Part shown: in pieces, positions 50,731 through 58,890 of the stretch | Numbering within the stretch: position 1 is the first letter of the stretch | Layout: each line of letters starts with the position of its first letter | Source: Alkalihalobacterium elongatum | Lineage (GTDB): Bacteria; Bacillota; Bacilli; Bacillales; Bacillaceae_F | Length of the DNA stretch: 64,000 nt | NCBI RefSeq assembly: GCF_019024285.1 | Contig: NZ_WMKZ01000024.1 | Coordinates: 1-64,000, forward strand | Direction: 5' to 3' | Notes under the pieces: generated by a model | Databases searched by the model: none | What the model was told of the DNA's origin: nothing | Seen by the model: the letters and a program-made list of their open reading frames with translations, nothing else | Translations under genes and position numbers: made by a program

Positions 50731-51777
50731 CTATTTTTTTCTATCAAGACCCTCTAAGAATTCTACTGCTTCTGCTAATGTATTCACGCCAACCACTTGT
50801 GTTATAGTCCCTAATTCTTTTGCTGTTAAAATTGCTTCTTCATAGTTTGAACCTTCACGACCGCCTTCTTTAGGCACAAAGAATATATCAGAACCTGCAT
50901 TATGAGCAGCTACTACTTTCTGTTTAGCCCCTCCTATACGTCCAACGTTACCTTGTTCGTCGATCGTTCCAGTACCCGAAATATTATACCCCTTCGTCAA
51001 ATCTTCTGGAGTCAATTGGTTAAGTACTTCTAATGCAAACATAAACCCTGCAGAAGGTCCACCGATATTGCGAACGTCAATTGTTACTTCTGGATTAAAT
51101 GAAAGTGTTCGGTCAGCAACAGGATACATGATCCCAAGCCCAACTCTTCCTTCCCCACCTTCTACATCTTTTGGAAATGGTGATAATGGTACAGTAATTT
51201 CAATTTCATCACCAGCGCGAAGAACTGTTAGAACTACTTCTTCTCCTGATTCTTTCCCAGTAAGTCGTTTATTTAATTCGGTCACGGTTTGAACCCGGTA
51301 TCCATCTACTTCTAAAATACGGTCATCATATTTTAAGTATTCTTCTCCATACATTCCTTCAATAAATGAAGTAATCATAATTCCGTTATATGAAATATCT
51401 ACTTCTTTACCAGCATGTTCATAAGCTGCAATTTTTGCAGCGTCTTGTGATGTATTCATCATCATTTGTTGGCGATGAAGGTAGTCTTCTTCTGTTTCAT
51501 CTGGACGTTTTATTTGATCCTCTGGATAGATATCTCTATACTCACTTAGGTGAGCCCAGGCATAAAAGTATACATTCGTTTGACCCATTAATACTGTAGT
51601 TAACATAAAGGTCCCTTGCTCTTCCTTATAACCACCTTCTACTTCTACAAACGGAGCTAACTCTTTTGCATCTCCTGGTTGAGAGTAATAAAAGGGGAGC
51701 TTATAAAAGTGAAGGATAATTAATATTGCACCAACTATCCAAATCTTACTGATCTTTTTCTTTTTTTCGATGACCAT
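50731..51777 (-). CDS. ylbL: SepM-type membrane serine protease with PDZ and Lon domains (YlbL)
   Basis: N-terminal membrane helix (IWIVGAILIILHFYKLPF), a PDZ domain around residues 110-195, and a C-terminal Lon-type protease domain with the Ser-Lys dyad: Ser in NIGGPSAGFMFALE, Lys in RIGGAKQKVVAA. Related SepM of streptococci trims a signalling peptide outside the cell; the substrate here is unknown. The ORF runs back to 51873 deep into ylbK; the ATG at 51777 with AAGGAG 10 bases upstream is used (348 residues), still overlapping ylbK by 32 bases. Confidence 0.9.
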   Translation of the reverse strand: MVIEKKKKISKIWIVGAILIILHFYKLPFYYSQPGDAKELAPFVEVEGGYKEEQGTFMLTTVLMGQTNVYFYAWAHLSEYRDIYPEDQIKRPDETEEDYLHRQQMMMNTSQDAAKIAAYEHAGKEVDISYNGIMITSFIEGMYGEEYLKYDDRILEVDGYRVQTVTELNKRLTGKESGEEVVLTVLRAGDEIEITVPLSPFPKDVEGGEGRVGLGIMYPVADRTLSFNPEVTIDVRNIGGPSAGFMFALEVLNQLTPEDLTKGYNISGTGTIDEQGNVGRIGGAKQKVVAAHNAGSDIFFVPKEGGREGSNYEEAILTAKELGTITQVVGVNTLAEAVEFLEGLDRKK

Positions 51778-52573
51778 CCGATTGTTTCTCCTTCCACATG
51801 TCAATTTGTTCACGAATTGAGTCGAGATGTTTTTTTGCCTCTTCCTCACCAAGTCGAATATATTCTTCCACATTTGTAAAAGCGATTGAGCTTGCTTGCT
51901 TAACCATTGGACGTATCATGATATCGGTATCAATTTCCCTGAGACGAACCATCTCTCGTTCCATGATATCCATCGTTTGTAATATTACATTGTAGATCGA
52001 CGAAATAGGTGGATCGACCTGAAAATACGAAACGTCAACAGCTATAGTTATATCTGCTCCCATTTCTTTTACAACAGAAACTGGTACCCGATCAATAACA
52101 CCACCATCAACTAGAAGGCGCCCATTCCATTTTTCTGGAACAAAGATACCTGGGATAGATATACTGGCTCTTATTGCTGGTGCAGCTGGCCCTTCTTTAA
52201 AAACAACACGTTCGCCTTTTAGTAAATCTGTGGCAACAACCCAAACTGGTGGAGAAAGTTCTTCTAGGTTTTTCCCTTTAGCTAATATGTGAATAAGCTC
52301 TTTTACCTTTTTCCCAGCAACGAAGCCCATCTTCGGTACCGTAAAATCCAAATAATACTTTCGCCGGAATAACTTTGCAAATTTTTCAAGGGTATCAGGA
52401 TTTTGCCCAGCACCATATAAAACCCCAGCTAGTGACCCAATACTACTTCCTGCGATGAAATCAATTGGTATATTGGCTTCTTCTAATACCTTTAATACAC
52501 CGATGTGAGCAAAACCTCTAGCGCCACCAGACCCTAGAGCTAATCCAATTTTAGGACGGTCCAAAAATATCAA
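51746..52573 (-). CDS. ylbK: Patatin-like phospholipase family protein YlbK
   Basis: Serine-aspartate lipid acyl hydrolase fold: GSGGARGFAHIGVLKVL forms the oxyanion loop, nucleophile Ser in AGSSIGSLAG (G-x-S-x-G), and Asp in LLVDGGVIDRVPVS. 275 residues, the size of the RssA/YlbK group; no signal peptide. Substrate unknown. Its C-terminal codons overlap ylbL, so the two are co-translated. Divergent from ylbJ. Confidence 0.92.
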   Translation of the reverse strand: MIFLDRPKIGLALGSGGARGFAHIGVLKVLEEANIPIDFIAGSSIGSLAGVLYGAGQNPDTLEKFAKLFRRKYYLDFTVPKMGFVAGKKVKELIHILAKGKNLEELSPPVWVVATDLLKGERVVFKEGPAAPAIRASISIPGIFVPEKWNGRLLVDGGVIDRVPVSVVKEMGADITIAVDVSYFQVDPPISSIYNVILQTMDIMEREMVRLREIDTDIMIRPMVKQASSIAFTNVEEYIRLGEEEAKKHLDSIREQIDMWKEKQSDGHRKKEKDQ

Positions 52574-52700
52574 CTCCTATCTTACAGCTTACAACCCCTG
52601 TTTTCAATCATATGGTCTAATTTGACGAGCTATACGTATATTGAATAGTGGGACAGGTTGAATTGGTTTCAAGTGTGTGTTCAAAAAGGAGGAAGCCCTC

Positions 52701-53916
52701 TTGAATTCTTCAATGTTTAAAACAATTATACTTGCATTATTAGCTACTTCACTCACCGCCTCATTAATGATTTATCCAAAAGAATCATTTGAAGCCTCTC
52801 TGCGTGGTTTAACAATGTGGTGGGAAGTTGTGTTTCCTTCATTATTGCCTTTTTTTATCGTTTCAGAACTCCTTATAGGGTTCGGTGTCGTTACTTTTAT
52901 TGGTACACTACTCAACCCATTTATGAGGCCAGTGTTTAGAGTACCAGGTGTCGGTGGTTTCGTGTGGGCAATGGGCTTAGCATCTGGTTTTCCAGCTGGT
53001 GCAAAGTTAACTGCACGCTTACGCCAAGAAAAGAAACTTAGTAGGTTAGAAGCTGAACGGCTCGTAACATTTACTAATGCTTCGAACCCACTCTTTATTT
53101 TTGGTGCAGTTGCAGTAGGTTTCTTTCATAATCCAGCTTTAGGAGTTATCCTTGCTATTGCCCATTATTTAGGGAATTTTTGTGTTGGTTTCATCATGCG
53201 ATTTCATGGTGGTAAAGAAACACCCCCCAATACACCAGGTGTTTCGCATACGAAAAGTTTCAAACAAGCCATTAACTCTCTTCACGAAGAACGCTTAAAA
53301 GATGGTCGGCCGATCGGAAAATTACTAGGTGATGCCGTTCAATCTTCCATTAATACTCTATTAATGATTGGCGGATTTATAATTTTATTTTCAGTTCTAA
53401 ACAAGCTTTTAAGTTTGATAGGTGTACTTACAATATTATCTTCTTTTATTTCAGTTCTTTTTACTTTTTTATCTTTACCTAATGAATTAAGTATGCCTCT
53501 TATCGCTGGACTTTTTGAAATAACACTCGGCAGCCAATTAACTTCAGAAGCAGACGCATCGTTGTTTCAACAAGTAATTGTCGCTAGTTTTATTTTAGCC
53601 TTTAGTGGCTTTTCCGTCCAAGCTCAAGTGGCTAGTATACTAGCAGAAACGGATATTCGTTTTAAACCATATTTCATTGCCCGGATTTTACACGGTTTAT
53701 TTGCTTCAGTAATCGCTATTCTTCTATGGAAGCCACTATATCTAAATCAAGTTAGTGCTCATCCAGATGGAACAGTCCCAGTGTTTCTTCAAGAACAATC
53801 CTGGTCTTGGTTAGTAATAGGCTGGAATGGACTCGTTCAGTTTGGATCTTTCATCACTCTTTTCTCACTTCTAATCTATATTTTAATCCAGTCGAAGCGA
53901 GCCTTAGCGGTAAAAT

Positions 53917-53918
<2 letters not shown>
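52701..53918 (+). CDS. ylbJ: Sporulation integral membrane protein YlbJ
   Basis: Multi-spanning nucleoside-recognition (Gate) domain protein, eight to ten helices, needed for spore cortex formation in B. subtilis. Motifs VVFPSLLPFFIVSELL, GFPAGAKLTARLRQ and TFTNASNPLFIFGAV. The frame is open from GTG 52677, but AGGAGG is 8 bases before TTG 52701 (NSSMFKTIIL), giving 405 residues, as in B. subtilis (408). Plus-strand gene in a minus-strand neighbourhood. Confidence 0.92.
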
Positions 53919-54443
<525 letters not shown>

Positions 54444-54458
54444 TCATGTACCTATTAA

Positions 54459-55010
54459 TTAATCATACGAATAAAATGAAATAGCTGTATCCCCATATAT
54501 CTCTCGTCTTTTACAGGAGAAAGAGCCGATGTTTTCGGCAAGTTCAATCGATGCATCGTGTTCAGCAACAATTGTTCCGCCAGCCTTTAATAAATTAAAA
54601 TCATGAATTATCCCAATTTCAGCCTCAATTTTTTGTTCGGCATACGGTGGATCTAAAAAGATATATGTAAATGATACTTCTCTCTTAATAAGTGCCTTTA
54701 ATGCTCGTTTGGCATCATTTCGATACACTTCAGCACAATCTGTGTAAGAACATACTTTTAAATTCTCTTTAATAATATCAACAGCTTTTCTATTTTGATC
54801 GACAAATATTGCTTTCTCTGCTCCTCTACTCAGTGCCTCAATACCTAAATTACCACTTCCCCCGTATAAATCAAGCACCCATCCCCCATCAAAATATGGT
54901 CCGATAATATTGAATATCGATTCCTTCACCTTATCTGTTGTAGGCCTCGTTGTTGTTCCTGGAACAGCTTTTAATGGCTGCCCTTTTTTTTCACCTGAAA
55001 TGACTCTCAA
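54459..55010 (-). CDS. rsmD: 16S rRNA (guanine(966)-N2)-methyltransferase
   Basis: SAM-dependent methylation of G966 of 16S rRNA. SAM motif VLDLYGGSGNLGIEALSRGA, then catalytic motif FLDPPYA (N/D-PP-Y/F). N-terminus MRVISGEKKGQPLKAVPGT is the family start. 183 residues, corresponding to B. subtilis YlbH. Followed by coaD, a pairing seen widely in bacteria. Confidence 0.95.
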   Translation of the reverse strand: MRVISGEKKGQPLKAVPGTTTRPTTDKVKESIFNIIGPYFDGGWVLDLYGGSGNLGIEALSRGAEKAIFVDQNRKAVDIIKENLKVCSYTDCAEVYRNDAKRALKALIKREVSFTYIFLDPPYAEQKIEAEIGIIHDFNLLKAGGTIVAEHDASIELAENIGSFSCKRREIYGDTAISFYSYD

Positions 55011-55137
55011 TGTATATACACCTTTCCTTCATGGGTTGCTAGCGATCTTCATTGTTTTTTTTATCCTATCACAAAAGGTTTAAAAACTAAAGAATATCAT
55101 AAATTCAGTTATTGTTAGAAAAAAATTTGAAATCGAT

Positions 55138-55167
55138 GTATTAGTCAAAATTATTGTGGTCATAATA
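55138..55167 (+). promoter_or_regulatory. Candidate sigma-F/sigma-G promoter of the csfG-like RNA
   Basis: GTATT (55138-55142) and CATAATA (55161-55167) are 18 bases apart; the -10 matches CATNHTA and the -35 resembles GHATR for forespore sigma factors, with GT just before the -10. It stands 7-8 bases ahead of the first hairpin of the RNA. Pattern matched by eye. Confidence 0.65.
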
Positions 55168-55173
55168 AGATTA

Positions 55174-55319
55174 GCAACATTGAGAGATGTTGCAACAACC
55201 GCGGAGAAGACTTACGTTTCCCCATAAGTTCTTCCTCCGGTTTCTCCTCTCCCATAGCCTTGTACATACATTGTATGTTGTAGGGCACCTCGCAAGGAAA
55301 TCCTTGCGAGGATTTTTTT
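55174..55319 (+). ncRNA. csfG: CsfG-like sporulation small RNA
   Basis: Lies in the ylbG-rsmD gap where B. subtilis encodes CsfG, a forespore small RNA conserved in endospore formers. The plus strand shows: a 5' hairpin GCAACAT / ATGTTGC; a second stem GGAGAAGACTTA / TAAGTTCTTCCTCC whose loop contains TTTCCCC; an unpaired pyrimidine tract TTTCTCCTCTCCC; a hairpin ACATAC / GTATGT; and a strong terminator CCTCGCAAGGA / TCCTTGCGAGG (55288-55311) with seven T. Length about 145. The C-rich exposed segments could pair with Shine-Dalgarno sequences. No convincing open frame on either strand. Confidence 0.83.
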
Positions 55320-55474
55320 CGTTTCTACATAATTTATGAATATATATGGTAATATACATCTAGACCATAGCCAAGCAGACGCTTGGCTATTCACACTGAA
55401 CAAGAAATCTTTATAATGCTAAAAAAGTATGTCGAACACTGCGTTAATAAAGGACCAATAAGGAGAGACCGATT
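55320..55474. repeat. Inverted repeat ATAGCCAAGC / GCTTGGCTAT between csfG and a 130-codon gene
   Basis: Ten-base perfect arms at 55367-55376 and 55381-55390 around loop AGAC, without a T run. The core ATARCCAAG...CTTGGYTAT is shared with the hairpin at 29276-29301. The remaining sequence is A/T-rich. Confidence 0.55.
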
Positions 55475-55867
55475 ATGCTGCAACGTTTTATTGAATTAGG
55501 AGAAGGGTATTCTGACCTTTATGAATTGATGGAAATTGCTAAAAGTAACCATCACCGCATTCATCATCTCATTCGCTTAGATACTACTATTGATGAAAAG
55601 AAGATGACTTCATTAGTTGTTGTTTTAAAGCCAGTAAATCCTGGGAACTATATGCCTTTATACATATGCCGAGAAGGTATACCACAGCCCGAATGGAAAG
55701 AAAATAAACGTTTTTCCCTCTTTGAAAAATTAGCGTTAAACCTAAACCAAGATATTTTCCAACTAGAAGTAAAGCCTTCAAATATCTTTAATGAAAAGCA
55801 ATTATTTTACCAATATTTAATTGGAGTTTTACGCTTAAATCATTTTATTCCAGAACTGAAATTCTAA
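55475..55867 (+). CDS. Conserved hypothetical protein, 130 residues
   Basis: I do not recognise a function. The protein is soluble, has no signal or membrane segment, and contains RIHHLIRLDT, TSLVVVLKPVNPGNYMPLYICREGI and SLFEKLALNLNQDIFQLEVKP. I recall short proteins of this type next to ylbG in Bacillus genomes with vague annotations, probably a DUF. AAGGAGAGACC lies just before the ATG. It is on the strand of the csfG RNA and faces ylbG. Confidence 0.8.
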   Translation: MLQRFIELGEGYSDLYELMEIAKSNHHRIHHLIRLDTTIDEKKMTSLVVVLKPVNPGNYMPLYICREGIPQPEWKENKRFSLFEKLALNLNQDIFQLEVKPSNIFNEKQLFYQYLIGVLRLNHFIPELKF

Positions 55868-55879
55868 GGGAATGTTTAT

Positions 55880-55912
55880 AAAAAAAGGGACTGAATAACA
55901 GTCCCTTTTTTT
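55880..55912. terminator. Bidirectional terminator between the 130-residue gene and ylbG
   Basis: Arms AAAGGGACTG and CAGTCCCTTT around AATAA (about 55884-55907), with A and T runs on the two sides. Confidence 0.9.
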
Positions 55913-56189
55913 ATATGCCCATTTTATAATCGTATTCTTTTGCTTTATCAGGCTTTGCATTTTGGTATTGTGTTTTAACAAAAGGTCTCATTGAAACTTC
56001 TACATTTTTAACAAAGTGAAGTGATTGGAGGCGATCAACCATGCCATCAATATCCTCTTGGTCACAGTATAACACAACGTATTTCATCTTTTTAGAGACA
56101 TAATGAACGTTGCCGAATTTTCGTAATTGTCTGGCATATTTTAACGAATGTAACCATACTGCCAAGCCTTGTCTGTGACTAGCAAGCAT
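55911..56189 (-). CDS. ylbG: DUF2129 protein YlbG
   Basis: Small cytosolic protein of 92 residues: RQGLAVWLHSLKYARQLRKFGN, then HYVSKKMKYVVLYCDQEDID and LHFVKNVEVSMRPF, the DUF2129 pattern. In B. subtilis ylbG follows ylbF (ricF) directly; here the desaturase pair separates them. Function unknown. Confidence 0.92.
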   Translation of the reverse strand: MLASHRQGLAVWLHSLKYARQLRKFGNVHYVSKKMKYVVLYCDQEDIDGMVDRLQSLHFVKNVEVSMRPFVKTQYQNAKPDKAKEYDYKMGI

Positions 56190-56383
56190 ATATATTTCCC
56201 CTTTTCACATATCATATAACTTCTTCAGTCTAGCAGAATTAATGTTATCGAGCAATAGAATGCAAATTTATTTTTGAAAGCACTCTCATAAATGAAGCTT
56301 TTTTGCTTCCTCAAAAGGTTTGAAGTCGAGTCTTAGCACTAGTTAAACTTGATAAAACAAGATAGATGTCCGATCTGCAGCAC

Positions 56384-56391
56384 CATACAAT
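56384..56391 (+). promoter_or_regulatory. Candidate sigma-E-type -10 upstream of the FAD oxidoreductase
   Basis: CATACAAT equals the mother-cell sigma-E -10 consensus and lies 67 bases before the start codon. I could not find a good -35 (KMATATT) at the right distance, so this is a weak call. TATAAT at 56418-56423 is an alternative vegetative -10, also without a good -35. Confidence 0.3.
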
Positions 56392-56458
56392 TAATTAGAA
56401 AAATATAGCTAATATTGTATAATAATTGTATAACTTTTTTATAAAAGAGGGATTAATT

Positions 56459-57946
56459 ATGGGTGAAAAAATTTTAGTAGTTGGTGGCGGGATAGGTGGA
56501 TTAACTGCTGGTGCTTTATTAGCCGAAAATGGATACGATATTACTGTACTCGAAGGGTCTAATGAATGGGGCGGTTGTGCAGGAAAATTTAGTAGGAAGG
56601 GTTTTCTTTTTCCAGTCGGTGCAACTTTAGGTATGGGCTTTGAAAAGGGCGGTATCCATAAGCGTGTTATCGATTATTTAAATCTGTCTGTTACATCTCA
56701 GCGCTTAGACCACATTATGACTGTACACATTGAAAATAAGATGCAAATACAGGTCTTGCAAGATCGACTTGAACATCTAAATAATTTAAAATCTCATTTT
56801 CAAAGAGATAAACTAGCGATCGAAGCTTTTTACAAGAAAATTTGGAAATTATCAAACGAAGTTAAAAAGCTTATGATAAAGCTTCCTACTATCCCTCCTC
56901 AAAACATGAGAGAATGGACTTTTCTCCTTCAATCTTTATCACCATCATCTCTAAAATTATTTCCTTATATAAATCAAACCTTATTAAGTCTCTTGAGGAG
57001 TTGTGGTTTTGAGGAAGATCACCTTTTTACGCAATATATTGATGGCCAGTTAATCGATAGCATGCAAACAACGAGTAAACATTGTCAATGCATTCTTGGC
57101 GCTTTAGCACTGGATATTTATCATGAGGGTGCTTTTTATGTTGAAGGTGGTTTATACGTTATTGCAGAACTACTTGTTCATCATATAAAAGAAAAAGGTG
57201 GCCAGGCGCTGAAAAGAAGGAAAGTTGTCAATGTGAACAAAAAAGGAAATGAATGGGTATTATCAGATCAAAAAGGTGATACATGGCATGGTTCCCATGT
57301 AATATTTAATGTCCCTATCCACTCATTACGAGAAATCCTTAATCCAGCACTGTTCGAACAACTTCCTTTAAAATATAGAAAAAATGCAAGTACTCCTACT
57401 TGGGGAGCGTTTACGATGTATTTGGCTTTGAAAGAAGACCAGTCTTTAGACAAATTACCTTTGTTTCAACAAGTTATCTCACAAGAAAATAAATTGAGTG
57501 ATGGAGAACATATTTTTTTATCACTATCAAAAAAAGGTGATACATTAAGAGCACCTAATGGCTTTAGAACCTTAACGATCTCAACCCATACAGATGTTAA
57601 TAGATGGTTTAATATGGAAAACTATAAAGAAAATAAGTTACAATTAGAACAGAAGATATTTAATCGGACTCAAATTGCTATTCCTACTATCGAAGATCAG
57701 ATAATTTATAAATTGTCTGGCTCTCCCAAAACGTGGGAAAGGTTCACACATCGCCCAAGAGGAATGGTAGGTGGGTTTCCACAAACTAGGCATAACAGTT
57801 TATTTTACAGTCTATCTCATCGTACACCTTTAAAAAATGCATGGTTATGTGGTGATTCCATTTTTCCAGGAGCAGGAACGATCGGGGCATCAGTTAGTGG
57901 ATATCATGTTTTTCGTTCTATAACTAACTACAATATTCAAATTTAA
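56459..57946 (+). CDS. FAD-dependent oxidoreductase, phytoene desaturase / carotenoid isomerase-like
   Basis: Amine-oxidase/CrtI-type flavoprotein of 495 residues. Dinucleotide fold VVGGGIGGLTAGALLAENGY at the N-terminus with the extension EGSNEWGGCAGKF, and the C-terminal FAD motif WLCGDSIFPGAGTIGASVSG of carotenoid desaturases. Likely acts on a polyprenoid or other hydrophobic substrate, but no crt genes are nearby, so the substrate is unknown. AAGAGGG precedes the ATG at 56459 by 7 bases; 11 extra upstream codons are not used. Two-gene operon with the next gene, inserted between ylbG and ricF. Confidence 0.88.
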   Translation: MGEKILVVGGGIGGLTAGALLAENGYDITVLEGSNEWGGCAGKFSRKGFLFPVGATLGMGFEKGGIHKRVIDYLNLSVTSQRLDHIMTVHIENKMQIQVLQDRLEHLNNLKSHFQRDKLAIEAFYKKIWKLSNEVKKLMIKLPTIPPQNMREWTFLLQSLSPSSLKLFPYINQTLLSLLRSCGFEEDHLFTQYIDGQLIDSMQTTSKHCQCILGALALDIYHEGAFYVEGGLYVIAELLVHHIKEKGGQALKRRKVVNVNKKGNEWVLSDQKGDTWHGSHVIFNVPIHSLREILNPALFEQLPLKYRKNASTPTWGAFTMYLALKEDQSLDKLPLFQQVISQENKLSDGEHIFLSLSKKGDTLRAPNGFRTLTISTHTDVNRWFNMENYKENKLQLEQKIFNRTQIAIPTIEDQIIYKLSGSPKTWERFTHRPRGMVGGFPQTRHNSLFYSLSHRTPLKNAWLCGDSIFPGAGTIGASVSGYHVFRSITNYNIQI

Positions 57947-57957
57947 GGAAGGTTACC

Positions 57958-58272
57958 ATGTCACTTGAAAACGTTTGGAATAAATTTTTAGAGCTCCTAG
58001 AAGAAAATCCAAAAATAAAATCTGTAATCAAAAAAAATATTACTAACCTCCCTTTTATTTATGTCCAATCAAATGTAATGCATCAAGAAATTGATCTTAT
58101 CTTAAAATCGGCAGCGATGACAGTTATGAAAGGGAAGCGTTTAACTCTTGAAATGGTGTATGTTAGAAAAACAGAAGATACGTATGTTTACCGGCTTCGT
58201 TTTCTAGTACCGAGTGAAAAAATGTTCTGTTGTGGAAATGGATGTATGGACTGTATACGATTTAAAACGTAA
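57958..58272 (+). CDS. Small protein with C-terminal CCGNGCMDC cysteine motif
   Basis: Unrecognised 104-residue protein, 11 bases downstream of the FAD oxidoreductase and preceded by AAGGAAGG. N-terminal helical part (VWNKFLELLEENPKIK), a central IDLILKSAAMTVMKGKRLTLEM, and four cysteines near the end: CCGNGCMDCIRF (Cys91, 92, 96, 99). The CCGxGCxxC pattern resembles the short oxidoreductase-like Pfam domain (CCGSGCxNC). A metal or Fe-S site, or a thiol partner for the neighbouring flavoprotein, is inference. Confidence 0.82.
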   Translation: MSLENVWNKFLELLEENPKIKSVIKKNITNLPFIYVQSNVMHQEIDLILKSAAMTVMKGKRLTLEMVYVRKTEDTYVYRLRFLVPSEKMFCCGNGCMDCIRFKT

Positions 58273-58342
58273 GTACCGTTATAAATTGGTATTTATTTAG
58301 GAGGTCCCATTCCTTTAAACTAATATTTCACATAGACCAAAC

Positions 58343-58378
58343 AAAAAATCGGAGGTTAGAATTAACCTCCGACCTTTT
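58343..58378. terminator. Bidirectional terminator between the Cys-motif gene and ricF
   Basis: Perfect arms TCGGAGGTTA (58349-58358) and TAACCTCCGA (58363-58372) with loop GAAT, flanked by A-rich and T-rich sequence. Confidence 0.92.
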
Positions 58379-58389
58379 AATTTGAACTA

Positions 58390-58830
58390 CTATTTACATC
58401 CACAACTTCCACCACTACCACAGCCGCCCCCACATGCAATTTGGTCAAAGTAGGGGTTTCCCGTAGGAACCTTGATATGTGGTGAAACATTACTTGCAAT
58501 AATACTACTTATTTCAATAAGTAATTTCTCTAACTCTGCTTCGGCTTTCTTATATTCAGAGATCACAGGATTTAGGTCTATTTCACGCTTTACTTCCCTG
58601 ACGATTTTTGAAGTTTCATGAAAATTAGGATGATATTTTCCAAATCGCTGGACTTCCTCATAGTCTTCTTTTATCTGAACAAAACGCTTAATTAATTGTT
58701 GTGCTTGTTTGTCTTGCTGCATTTTATATTTACACTCACTAAAGTGATAAAACACTTCAGAAGATAATATAGCTTGTGATAATTGGTGTGTTTCCTCTAG
58801 AATATCAAATGACGTCATAGACGTTATCAT
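58390..58830 (-). CDS. ricF: RicF (YlbF), Fe-S subunit of the RNase Y specificity complex
   Basis: With RicA (YmcA) and RicT (YaaT) forms the Y-complex that steers RNase Y in mRNA processing and affects competence, biofilm and sporulation. YlbF/YmcA-type helical domain (residues 8-115) and a C-terminal cysteine cluster IACGGGCGSGGSCGCK; the family complex binds 4Fe-4S clusters. 146 residues, B. subtilis 149. Start ATG is 6 bases after AGGAGGT. Confidence 0.93.
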   Translation of the reverse strand: MITSMTSFDILEETHQLSQAILSSEVFYHFSECKYKMQQDKQAQQLIKRFVQIKEDYEEVQRFGKYHPNFHETSKIVREVKREIDLNPVISEYKKAEAELEKLLIEISSIIASNVSPHIKVPTGNPYFDQIACGGGCGSGGSCGCK

Positions 58831-58890
58831 TTGGCCACCTCCTGTTATCGTATTATAACATGAGAGATAATTATTGGCGAATGCTTAAGT

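Noticed and set aside
52600-52680. Possible sigma-E promoter for ylbJ (TCATATG ... TATACGTA)
   Set aside because: The -10 matches only about half of CATACAAT; expected from biology but not shown by the sequence.
55171-55403. Two minus-strand open frames of about 60 codons
   Set aside because: They overlap the structured csfG-like RNA and its terminator, lack ribosome binding sites and look like Arg/Cys-rich shadow translation.
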